From assembly GCA_963930775.1 (NCBI GenBank), contig OZ005689.1, positions 15,748,923-15,812,922 of the forward strand: a stretch of DNA of 64,000 nt. The letters run 5' to 3'. The position numbers and the translations under genes were made by a program. The notes under the pieces are model-generated. The model searched no databases. It was not told where the DNA came from and saw only the letters and a list, made by a program, of their open reading frames with translations. This document shows positions 35,783 to 45,758 of the stretch, one piece after another (position 1 is the stretch's first letter; each line of letters begins with the position of its first letter). Source of the stretch: Cliona cf. orientalis. Its lineage: Eukaryota > Porifera > Demospongiae > Clionaida > Clionaidae.

Positions 35783-38700
35783 GTTAGTTCAGCAACTAAA
35801 TATCTGAATTCATAAACTACCCTACATGCACATAACTTTGAATCCGTAAGGCCGTGTAAATTGATGGGCATCCACAGATGAGTCCCTCCCATGCGCATAT
35901 TATTATGCATGTACCTGATAAGAAGGTATAGCTAATGTTTTTGTGGGATAGAGCCTCAAGTTAATATTTGATAAGGTTTTTCCTTTTCATAAGTATGCTC
36001 ACATGAAGTATTTTGCGGGTTTACCTTTCCCAGAACATACCAGTGAAAGTTTCAACCAGGAAACAAGTACCACATTGATAGTTCTTGATACTACATCAGC
36101 AATTAATACTGAAGCCAGCTCCCCTACTGGTGAATCTGTCTTGTTAGGAGCAGTTATTGGAGGAATTATAGCATGCCTTGCACTTTTGTTGCTTGTGGTG
36201 GCAAGTATCATAGGTGGATATTGCTTGTACCATTCTGGGCATAAGAAGAGTAGAAAATACAATGTCACTCAAGAGATGGGAATGTCATTAAAAACGGTAA
36301 GAAACTGAAATTATAGTTATACTGATAATTTAGTTTATGACTTTCTGCAGGTTTTACTGAGGATCAGCAAAAATCAAATTCTGATATCATTGAAATAAAA
36401 GTGAACAGTAAGCAATGTATAACATTAACGAGTCTGCACATATAGTGTCATGTTATGATCCCTCCTTGATAACATACATAATATGTACTGTAGATAAATA
36501 TGAGATTTATTTGCCTATCATGATAATAATTATAGGTAGTGAAGGAAGCATTGAACAATGTGAAGTTTTTGAAGGACCATTGGCAAAAGAAGACATCAAG
36601 GTGCCACATTAATTTTAATATATTATCGGTACTCAGTCATTTACATTAGATTATGTGTGCAATATCATCGATTCAACATTACAATTATGAACAAACGTAG
36701 GCTGAGTACATGAAGTGCCCGGTTTGTAAGGAGATTCAGGTTGACCCCTGTACACTTCAGTGTGGACACACTGTCTGTCAGCTTTGTCTAGCAAGAATGT
36801 GGAAACGTCAAAGTCAATTTTGTCCATTATGCAAGGATCACTGGCAAGTATACCCTGCAATCACCATTGACTACAGGTACATGGTTAATGTGCACTGAGT
36901 GCAATGCCTGTGTACACCTGATCTTCAATTGAATTGTAGAGATAACATCGAGAAATTTTATAGTGACGAAATAGTTCAGCTAAGAAATTCATATACTCCA
37001 GAAGATAAGGAATTAATAAAGGAGTTCCTGTCAAACAAGACCTCTTTTAGTCCAGCAAATGATACCCAAGAGCAGGAGATTGATGTGCAAGGCAGTGTGG
37101 AAGAAGAGTACAAGCAAGGTTATGCTCTCTCTATCTCCCTCTCTCTCTCTCGCTCTGTCTCTCTCTCTCACTCGCTCTCTCTCTCTGAAGCTCTTTCTCA
37201 CCAGTATTTATCAGATTCTTACTTTTGCATCAGATGTCACCAGTGAATATTATGAAGAACTGCAACTAACTTCTGCATCTGAGCCAAGTGAACCACTTTT
37301 ATACCAGTCATCAGATGACAAGGAGGATAATAATGAAAGATGGTATTCTCAGTCTGTTAAAGAAGAAAGCACACAAGAACCTAATATCTATGCAGCTCCC
37401 CGTCACAAATCTGTGGGATCAAAGTCCAGCATTAAAGTTTCACGTATGTCACTGTTGTCATTTCAAATTAATACTAATACCGGTACTAAACATAGTGCAT
37501 GTACTGATTTTTGAAGAGGGTGGTATATGCTTGTCCCTGACCCCTCCTTCCCCTCATACATGCTAACATAAGGATTAATTCCACAAAAATACCAGCTCAC
37601 TCCATTAACGGGCTATAAGGATATTGGGTGTTTTTTGGATACTACTTTGGGAATGTTGAGGCCTACTTATATCAAGGTCATTATCTCAACAACAGTCTTA
37701 CCCAGTTAAATCATGGATTTGAAGGCCATATTACCACAGAAACTGGTTATTAAGTGCATGCGCTTATAACACGCATGAGCAGCAAGAAAATATTATGCGC
37801 ATAACAAAAAGTATGCGCTTAATTAAAAGTGCTAAAAACACGGTAGGTAGGGCGTGCGTAAAGAACGTGTCGAGGGTAGAAAGGCCTACAACGGTGGCCA
37901 AGAAGCGACCAGAGAGCGTAATTCTCGATGTTTTCTTCTCCAGCCCACTTCTAGCCTTCTTTCTGGGTTCATGTACCAATCGCTTGTCATTCGGTGGCTT
38001 GCTAGGCATATGCGGCTAACATAGAGCGGTAAGACTCGAGCAAAACTATGCACTTAATAAAAAGTATGCACTTAACAGTGAGCAGCGCTTAACAACCAGT
38101 TTCTACAGTATTTTAGCTTAGATTTGTGAGAACACGTGCATGCTAATTACATACAATCATGTACAGCTATATATTTACTAGTGGACTAGAGTATAATTGT
38201 AATTAAACTGAGTAGCAGCTTAGAACTTTGTGCAGATATTCGGATAAAGAACCACCCTGAGAGTGATGTAAATATTAAATATCTTGAAAACATGACGTTG
38301 TCTGTGACTGCGGTTGGAGCCAAGCCCCCATGTTACAAGTGGAGGAGAAATGGACAAGATATCACTCATCCCAAATGTTCGGGAATTGATACTCCCACTC
38401 TCACCATAAGTTGCTTTTCACCTGAACATGAAGGAAATTACACATGCATTGTCTCTGATGGCAAGGAAGTGTTTGAATCAGCCCCTGCTAAACTGAAGTT
38501 GGGTAAGCAGACATTTGTGGAAGGCACTTATTTGGTTGAAATGAGCAATTGCATTTTTCACTTAGCTATAATATCATAATGTCAATTTTCAATATCATAC
38601 TGTCTATAGGATTTATTACCATATTTATGCACTTTCTGTGGCTCTGAGTATCAGGTAGCCTTTTTTGGCTCACCCGATGGCCTTGTGATAGCAATAATAT

Positions 38701-41700
38701 TATCATACAATACACTGCATACAGATCTCCAGATAATAAAACAGCCACAGCTTCCCCCAAGTGTGAAATATGGTGCTTATGTGGCTATTACTGTGTCCGC
38801 TGTTGGAGACCAACAATCCCTCAGCTACTACTGGAAGCTTAATGGAAAAGATATCGATCTTGAAAGCTGCACTGGAACTAATACCCGTATTCTTGTTATA
38901 AAATCTTGTTCATTTGAACATCAAGGGACCTTCACATGCACTGTAAAAAGCATTCAGGGAATGATCGAGTCAAAACCAGCTAAACTGAAATTGAGTAAGT
39001 AACTAGATATCTCCATGCAGTATTCACAACTTTGATTATTGTGTGGGTATGATTTTCAAGTAATCTTTCTTTCGACTCCCTGGCCACTAATTTCACTACT
39101 GCTATAGTTGATAAGTGTCACAAGTAGTGATACGAAAGTATGTATATAATTATGTCTTGGCCTTTTTCTATATAATAGCCATACAATTTCTGTAAATGTG
39201 CTACAGTAACTAAGCATAATATTATATAATAATTATTGCATGCATACTAACAGCTATAGTAAAATATCACTTTTCATTACATTTTAGAAATAAAATTTGA
39301 GACATCTATGTCAGCTAATGATTTCTACCTGTGGCTTCAGTTAGGAGGACTGAGTGAAGAGGATCTGCAAGCTCTAAAATGTGTGTATATATGTATGCCC
39401 ATACAGTTGGCTAGGGGTAACAAGAGAATAATAATTATAATATAATATTTATAAAAACTACAGTTATTACATTGAGTGTATATAATAATATTATAGCATT
39501 GATTATTGTCTACACAGGTCATGAAAAGATATTAACAGCACAATTGTTTGAAAGACTCAACTCCGATATCATTGATAGGCTTAAACTGTCAACAGGAGGA
39601 AAGATGGTAGTTAATCAACTGCTGGATGAAATAAAAGAAAGACGTAAGTGTAATAGCTATAGGCATAGAGAATAGTTTAGCTGTCATGCACGCCTGATGT
39701 CTACTTGACATGTAAAAGTGCATGGCTAATTAACCCTCAGCGCATGCGCCGTAGGGTTACGGTAGTCGTTCTGTGTGTCTGTCTGTCCGTCTGTCTGTCT
39801 GTCTGTTAACTCTGTAACTGCTTCATACTTCGTTTGCGAGTCTTAAGTTCGGTGTTATATGATTCCTTATGGCGTTTCAAAGCCATGTATTGTGTGGATT
39901 TCGCTGAAAACGCTTTGTTCTCCAGTTCTGGCGACATTTGTTCAGGACCGCTACCTTTCACCATAAATCATCCTTCCACGCACCGTTGCAGCTTTTCGAT
40001 GGACAAAATGAACAACACTGGACTTCTTTCAAGATACAAAGTGATAATAACTCTTGCAAAGTTACTGTCTCGAAGTATTTAGTGTAACTGCCAAGCTTCT
40101 TGACTTTCCTGGCCTGCAAGCCCACACCCAATGCACTCGTTTCTATTTACACGAAAATCATGCTACCGTATACATGCATGCGTACCATACTGTACTGTAC
40201 TAAGTATGCTACTTACATACGTATACTGACCCTTTACCATATACAATGAACCTACTAGGGATGTGGCAATTCATTGTACCACTATTAATGAAAATTTACA
40301 GCTACATACCTAGTATTATCAATAACATAAATCTCATGCACAGCGCCGAGGGTTTAGCACCAATGGTGTTCATATTATAATATTACCACATTCTGGGGCC
40401 CCTAGTAATGTCATCCAGGTATTTTTTTGCTAAGTGCATGTCTGTTTTCTTCAAGTAAACATCTCCCCATTATTTGGAGAAGATCAAATGCCAGAAGACA
40501 CTCCTCATAAGTGTAGTTCGTGATAGCATTACTGACAACAAATATGGTGACGGGGACGCTTTTACTTGATCACTGAGGACAGTTTCCAGAGAAAATAATC
40601 TGTAGCTCTTCAAATGGACTGCTCTATATAATAATTATACACAATCATACATTCTAAAAGGCATGAGGGTCAAAAATGGTTATTACGATACACAACTGAT
40701 GGAAACATAGATAGGTGTTAGATTACGCGAGAACAAATTGCAAGCAAAACAAACAATACTTAGTGTTCTATGCATCTGTTTCTGCATAGGCTCTTAATTA
40801 TCACACTGCCCCCTCCTTAAGATTCTTGTCTCAAGAGATTTGTGGTTGCAACTTGATAGTTGGGATGTAAATTTGTATCCAAATGTCACATCCACAACAT
40901 ATTATGCTACATATATTTTAAGGATAGAATGGATCTAATCTATGAAAGCTTGTTTACTACTAATTAAGTACTTCGGCCTGGCTGTGAATTGGCTTCGGCT
41001 GATCTTCCATACCAGTAATGTTACAGTTGTATAAATCCATGCAGCAACGTAATGATAAACCATTATTAACAGATGATCACATTTTTAGGTCAACATAATG
41101 ACACCGCTGCAGTTAAACAAGAACACTCGACCCCAAAGAAAGGTAAACATAATAGTGATTGTGATAGAATGACATTAGCTAGGGTAGGGCATCATAATTA
41201 TACTATGTACAATGAAAAACTTAATACCTTTTCAGAGGATCATTAATTTTTTTTGTAGCCTGTATCATTACAGGAGGGCATGGAAACACATCCTTGGACA
41301 TGCCCAGTTGACAGAAATTTAGATTCTAGGCTCAGGATTGGTCAGAACTGTACAGCCGTGTGCAGCTGTGCACTGGCCATAGAGCTATACCGGGATTTTC
41401 AGATCCCGGACCGTTGTCCTCTGGATAAACTTTCAATCAACACTCACACATGGTCGATTTCAGCTCTTAAGTACTGTAGTCTAAGGATCATGCTGAATCC
41501 CAAAATGGCAAATAATTTGCCCACAAACTATATATCTGAGCTGCGGATAGCACATCTATTGCATGTGTCAGAGCACACGTACAGTGAGGAGGTATGTGGC
41601 CTTGTTCTACCATAGTTGTAATGTGAGACCCAATGCATGTATATAAGTATGGCCCGCAGCGTTTCCTCAGAGAATTTGAAAAAAATTAATATTTCTACTG

Positions 41701-43221
41701 TGGCTGGTACTAGCTATTCCTGGTATTTATCTATATGAGCTAAAGAGTGAATTGGTCAAAATGTTTGGAATTTCCGTGGGCAAAGCCATGATCTGTAGAA
41801 CCGTGACAGAGATTCATGGGTAGCACAAGACAATCATGTGGCACTACAGCGGTCTGAAGTCCATTGGGGCAGATTTATGTCAGGATCGAATCTCTATGTA
41901 TGATCCATCGTTGATTTGGCTGGATGTGACTGGTTAAGGTGTCCATGAGATTAATATGGGTATAGCCTGAGATCGAGGCATCACTCTCTGCCTGCTAGGA
42001 CAAAGGCTGCCCACCTATTGTATTAGCCCAGTCACCAACTAGGGTGACCTTAGCACTACACTGTTGGCATAGGTGGCAGGCGCTTTCTCCTCTCTCTGTA
42101 AAAGTTTGATTTTACAGACATCAGCGGTATCCTAAGTTGAAATCCCCATGATTTTTGGTTGGTTAAAGTAGCTATCACCAAACTGTATGACTTTAATGCA
42201 ACATTAATTTCTTGATTTACGGTATGCTATACCATCCTTGAGATGTGGCTATACCTGGGCTACATACTAGACATGAGAGGCTGTACTTTCCATACAAATG
42301 CGTAGTGCTACAGTCAAACAGCACTCAATTAAATCTGCAAATTTTGACCTTTTATCATTAACCTACTGTTTGTTCTAATAGCTATAAGCGCCTTTTGAGA
42401 TCTGCGCAATTTTTTCGGTTCTAATTAAAGTTGCCTTTCCAGATATCCATTAAATTTAGGTGGCGTCTGTTTCTTAAATTGGAACGTATTGCCATGTGCA
42501 ATATCACAATTGCACCGCTGTATCATCGATTGACATATCGAGCTAGCGTTCAGATGTCAAACTAAGCTGTCTATTACATTTATGTGAGCACTTACCTACT
42601 GCTTTGATGTCTTCCTGGAGTTAGAGACAACCGTTCTGATGGTTCTAATTGGAGGCACCTGTGCGATCTGTAATTATTTTTAGGGACGCCTAAATTAGAA
42701 AGTACACGGTATATACCATAAAATCACCGACCTCCATCCTATAGCCAGCACTTTGCATATTATAATAATGGCTAGGCAATGGCCACAAAATGTAGCCGTG
42801 CACCGCAATACTCTATAATATTATGATTGCAATATATATTGCAATCATGCGGCTAACTAATAATTAAAATTATTTTATTGTTTTAGAAGTCACGATAGGT
42901 GATCTACATGTTCTCAAGCGTTGTGATAAGAGTGGCAAAACCATGAAAACTGTGAAAATCATCAATAGCGTAAGCCACAGATGGTGGCAAATTACATCTC
43001 TCCTGTCAGATGACGCAAACAAGGCAGAAATTCTAAGTCAGAAGTTCAATAATGATCCTCAAAAGTGCCTCGAACAGCTGTTTAAAGATTGCTTCATCAA
43101 GAACAAACCAGCTGTTGGCCGATATTCACAAGATTGGGATGGACTTATTGAGCTCCTTGAGGATATTGATGAAGCAGTAATTGCAGAAAAAGTGAGGGAA
43201 ATGGTGATAAATCCATACTGA
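31099..43221 (+). CDS. Predicted receptor: PMP beta-helix x2 - TM - RING - Ig - Ig - SAM-like - Death
   Basis: Thirteen exons join with consistent phases: 31099-35782, 36034-36296, 36362-36407, 36536-36600, 36701-36876, 36940-37118, 37234-37443, 38236-38502, 38725-38994, 39288-39380, 39518-39643, 41089-41142, 42887-43221. Every junction has GT and AG. They give 2255 residues: signal peptide (1-25), PMP-repeat ectodomain in two modules (about 26-1480), Thr-rich stalk, TM (about 1597-1624), RING (1692-1730), Ig domains (1875-1963, 1964-2053), SAM-like region (2054-2126) and Death-type domain (2145-2255). By topology, RING, Ig and Death are cytoplasmic. Family knowledge suggests ligand or microbe sensing coupled to ubiquitination and death-fold assembly; this is inference. 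The exon 3 acceptor is the weakest call, and an AATAAA lies at about 36394. The alternative is two adjacent genes, a PMP-TM protein and a RING-Ig-Ig-Death protein. Confidence 0.72.
36034..36296 (+). CDS. Receptor exon 2: juxtamembrane and transmembrane segment
   Basis: The acceptor CTTTCCCAG|AA restores the phase from exon 1. The exon encodes a short Ser/Thr-rich stretch, then SVLLGAVIGGIIACLALLLL and VVASIIGGYCLYH, a strong single membrane span. Basic HKKSRK follows, marking the cytoplasmic side. It ends ACG|GTAAGA in phase 0. If the intron is retained, the protein stops after three more codons (VRN). Confidence 0.85.
36701..36876 (+). CDS. Receptor exon 5: C3HC4 RING finger
   Basis: The exon reads AEYMKCPVCKE, then C-G-H, C-x2-C and CPLC with the spacing C-x2-C-x11-C-x-H-x2-C-x2-C-x11-C-x2-C, a classic C3HC4 RING. 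All eight zinc ligands are present, so E3 ubiquitin ligase activity is plausible. The acceptor CGTAG|GCT and donor ACAG|GTACAT keep frame with exons 4 and 6. The position just inside the membrane span makes this a membrane-tethered RING. Its ATG (MKCPVC) could also start a separate protein. Confidence 0.85.
37125..37195 (+). repeat. CT microsatellite in receptor intron 6
   Basis: Runs of CT/CTCTCG interrupted by occasional A or G, just after the exon 6 donor at 37118. Open frames across it arise from the low complexity and are not exons. Confidence 0.85.
37737..38106. mobile_element. MITE in receptor intron 7
   Basis: The left end AAACTGGTTATTAAGTGCAT pairs with the right end CGCTTAACAACCAGTTT. 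Repeated TATGCRCTTAA motifs are near both ends. It is about 370 bp, non-coding, and entirely within the intron between 37443 and 38236. Confidence 0.75.
38236..38502 (+). CDS. Receptor exon 8: Ig domain 1
   Basis: A phase 1-1 exon, as is usual for Ig domains. Core motifs are TLSVTAVGAKPPCYKWRRNG (B strand, Cys and the invariant Trp) and GNYTCIVSDG (the Y-x-C of the F strand). It ends AKLKL and a GTAAGC donor. It follows a low-complexity acidic linker (exons 6-7), which tightly spaced TED/SSDD segments suggest is unstructured. Confidence 0.85.
38725..38994 (+). CDS. Receptor exon 9: Ig domain 2
   Basis: Parallel to exon 8 in length, phase and motifs: VAITVSAVGDQ, SYYWKLNGKDI, GTFTCTVKS, and the same ending AKLKL before GTAAGT. 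The two exons are clearly tandem duplicates. The position usually taken by the first Cys is replaced (the segment reads QQSLSYYW), so the canonical disulphide may be absent. That fits a cytoplasmic, titin-like Ig fold. Confidence 0.83.
39288..39643 (+). CDS. Receptor exons 10-11: SAM-like helical region
   Basis: Exons 39288-39380 and 39518-39643 join to give a helical stretch with DFYLWLQLGGLSEEDLQALK and then LFERLNSDIIDRLKL..GGKMVVNQLLDEI. The pattern (aromatic-x-WL, glycine-leucine turn, a DIIDRLKL helix, a Gly before a long last helix) resembles SAM domains, but it is a weak, pattern-level match. A Death-fold hairpin is the main alternative. Confidence 0.5.
39732..40354 (-). repeat. AACCCTC-family repeat, copy 3 (in receptor intron 11)
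   Basis: It begins AACCCTCAGCGCATGCGCCG and ends CAGCGCCGAGGGTT, an inverted repeat, with the family's GTCTGTCTGTCCGTCTG tract near one end. Length is 623 bp. The open frame at 39834-40082 lies wholly inside and is repeat-derived. Confidence 0.8.
41210..41365 (+). repeat. Interspersed repeat shared with 17735-17910
   Basis: Same block order as the copy at 17735: TATCATTACAGGAGGGCATG, CTCAGGATTGGTCAGAACTG, then GCCGTGTGCA. It lies in intron 12 of the receptor gene. Confidence 0.65.
42887..43221 (+). CDS. Receptor last exon: Death-type domain
   Basis: The acceptor TTGTTTTAG|AAG is preceded by a good pyrimidine tract. The exon gives SHRWWQITSLL at helix 1, KAEILSQKFN, CLEQLFKDCFIKNKPAVGRY (central W/L-rich helices), then DWDGLIELLEDID and EAVIAEKVREMV before TGA. 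The layout is that of the Death superfamily (helix 1 with Trp, a ..W..L..aL..i....va..i end). The separate ATG at 42943 is internal and not needed. Confidence 0.7.
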
Positions 43222-43937
43222 GTATTAACACAACCCTTATAAATATTATTATTGCTATAGTCTAGTATTATTGAGCTGCTAGCTAGCATTATAATATATA
43301 GCTATATGTAACTTTTGATTAACTATCATAATAATATTTATCGAGTCGGTAGACTAAATAGAGATGGCCTGGATTTGCCATAATAATAATTATTATATTA
43401 TTATGTGATACAAAACGTTAATAACTAGATCATTGGAGCTATATAGCTCTCTTGTCAGTTTATATTATGAATCCAAAATAGTGATATTCGGACACATAAT
43501 CCAATTAATATTGTCACTTAAATGAACTTGACGCCTTTTAATACTCCAGCTACTTTTTTGTAGCGTGTTGGATAAAATTATTGATTATTAGGGGCTTTCC
43601 CACCCACAATACTTACTACTATAGCTACATCCCTGCAGTCTCGTCATACTCCAGACCACACCACATTATTAGTGCAGCATGAGTTATCTTACCAACTCAA
43701 TTTGGCTTAATATTGTTGGTATCAACAGACAATGTCCAATAAATTCAATTCCTGCCTTTAAATTAAGACACCTTTCACAATACAAGCTAGGGACATGTGG
43801 TGAACATGTAGCTAGCTCATCGGAACAATGCATTGAATCAATTATATATAGCACATCAGGAACTGAAACGACTATTGTACAAATATCTTGCTAAAGGCAT
43901 AGCTACCTACAAAATTAATGAATGCACAAGAGTGCAG
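43222..43937. other. 3' flank of the receptor gene
   Basis: AT-rich, with many ATTATTAT runs. No perfect AATAAA was noticed close after the stop. A 71-codon frame at 43679-43894 has no recognisable features. Confidence 0.4.
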
Positions 43938-44284
43938 AACCCTCACCGCTACATGCATGCATATAATATAGCTGGAGATGTATCACATAGCTCACTGTGT
44001 ATATAGCTACTATTCAATGCCAGGAGTATTGAACTACATACCCTGCACCTGAACAGGGTTGTGGTACTACTGAACTAGTGACATATAGCTACCCTGCACC
44101 TAAACAGGGTTCTGGAACTAACCATTTTCCTTAGAGTCAAAGAGTTGGGGGAAGGCACCTGGCTCTGCCACTATAGCTATAAACTGAAACCCTCTGTGAC
44201 ATACTTCAACTGAATTATACACTTGAGAGCTACTGCCTGTTTATACCATAGATTATATATTCCCCTCCCCTGGATTGGAAACGG

Positions 44285-45235
44285 GGTTCGTTAGCACCGT
44301 TTCACGCGGGCAGTCCGCGTAAGACGGAAGTCCAGGATAATTGATGGGCGGAGCGTTAAAGTAAGCCTGAAGCGCGGTGTGCATTTATTAGATATCTTGA
44401 TAGCAGTGAAGATGACAAGGAAACTATGGATATTGGAGGCGAAGCAAGACTGTATGATGATCATCTGCCAATGGGTGAAGCAAGGAGTTTTTCATATGCC
44501 AGTACTTGGCTGAAAAGTACAACAGACCACACAGAAGTCTGAGTCTGCAATTCAAGCATCCGAGTTCGATTCAACTTGAAATTAAACTTGACCATAGATT
44601 ATAATATATTCCCCTCCCCAAGAGAAGTTGACTTCTATTACAAACAATAATCACTATGACTGAAGTAGCCCACTTTTTAGATGTTATGTTGGTTGTATGT
44701 TAACGTATTATATAAATATTAATTAATATCATTTTATACTGACAATACATTGGGTCAAAAAGCCAAAAACCTACTGTACAGTTAAAATGTGTGGATATCA
44801 TTCACTAAAAATAATAGTCCTGATGTACTACTTTTGCACTCAGTAATGATTAGGCATTCACTGTAGTTGAGTTGGTCCCTTACATGCATGAGCAGTACTG
44901 GTGTACTCAGTGTTCAAGAGTCATGAACTTCTGACACGGATGAATTATCGTACACCTCAAGGCAGCTGACCATTGTTGGAGGGGGTTGATATCTGCAATA
45001 ATGCTATGATTATCACAAACTTAATTTACTGTATCTCGACTATACCTATGATTAATATAGCCTGAGAAGCAGAGACGGAGACCTTGTCCCGTGATTCTGG
45101 TCATGCTGCTGAACGGTAGGTACAATTTCTGGATAGCGAACACCTTAATTTTTCATCTGTCAGTTGGAGCTGGCAGGTCCAGTATCACTGGTGGTTGAAC
45201 CATTGGTAGAGAGGTAGATCATGCATATGTATAAA
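44285..45235. other. Left interior of the 14.7 kb element
   Basis: A plus-strand stretch at about 44365-44541 stays open and looks protein-like (RYLDSSEDDKETMDIGGEAR, then YASTWLKS, before a stop). It could be a relic exon of the element's own gene, but the support is weak. Near 44592 a second CATAGATTATAATATATTCC start motif occurs without a matching right end. The rest is unassigned. Confidence 0.35.
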
Positions 45236-45577
45236 CAGTGGCGTGTCCAAGGGGGGGCTCCGGGTGCTCGAGCACCCCCCTCAGCTCTGGCACAACAGCC
45301 AGATCAGTAGCTCAGTGGCAACTGTTTATGCTGATAATCGACAGTTGGTAGCCAGAACCAACAATAAACTTACTGGCCTCGAAAATTCGCTCTCTAAACA
45401 ACTCTTTCTCGTCGCTACTTGGCCAAAAACAGCCTTCTTTGTCAGCCAGCTATCTTCAAGAACGCGTTAGCGAGGGGCGTGGTCAACGGTTTGGGGGCGT
45501 GGCTTAAAATTTTGCGCGCGCGCTTCGCTCGCGATTGGCTTAGCACCTCCCTCCTTCAAATCCTGGACACGCCACTG
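45236..45577. mobile_element. hAT-like non-autonomous element, 342 bp
   Basis: It starts CAGTGGCGTGTCCAAG and ends CTGGACACGCCACTG. CAGTGGCGTGTCC ends are typical of hAT MITEs. The surrounding bases (ATAAA on the left, CATAAA on the right) resemble a short target duplication but do not give the canonical 8 bp. Nothing coding inside. Confidence 0.75.
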
Positions 45578-45758
45578 CATAAACCTGTATATACATTAAT
45601 AAGATATGATGGTATTTACGTGTAGATACAGCAACTGGGGTATGTACAGCATGATTTACCTAAAGAACCACATTTTGTGATCTGATCTATGTTCAGAGGA
45701 TAGATTTAGCCATACAGTACTTTCTGAGGATCATTTTTTTTTTTCAAGGCGACCTGAA

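Noticed and set aside
39834-40082. Open frame in receptor intron 11 as an exon
   Set aside because: It falls entirely inside an AACCCTC repeat and has no fitting splice sites.
42943-43221. Separate small gene starting at the internal ATG
   Set aside because: A good splice acceptor at 42886 and the upstream exon phases make it the last exon of the receptor gene.
44540-44580. GAGTTCGATTC resembling a tRNA T-loop
   Set aside because: The surrounding bases do not fold as a cloverleaf, and the site is inside transposon interior DNA.
44592-44675. Third full copy of the CATAGATT element
   Set aside because: Only the left motif is present. The nearest CTATG (near 44656) is followed by ACTGAAG, not by the ACTTGAC that precedes the left motif, so no target duplication supports it.
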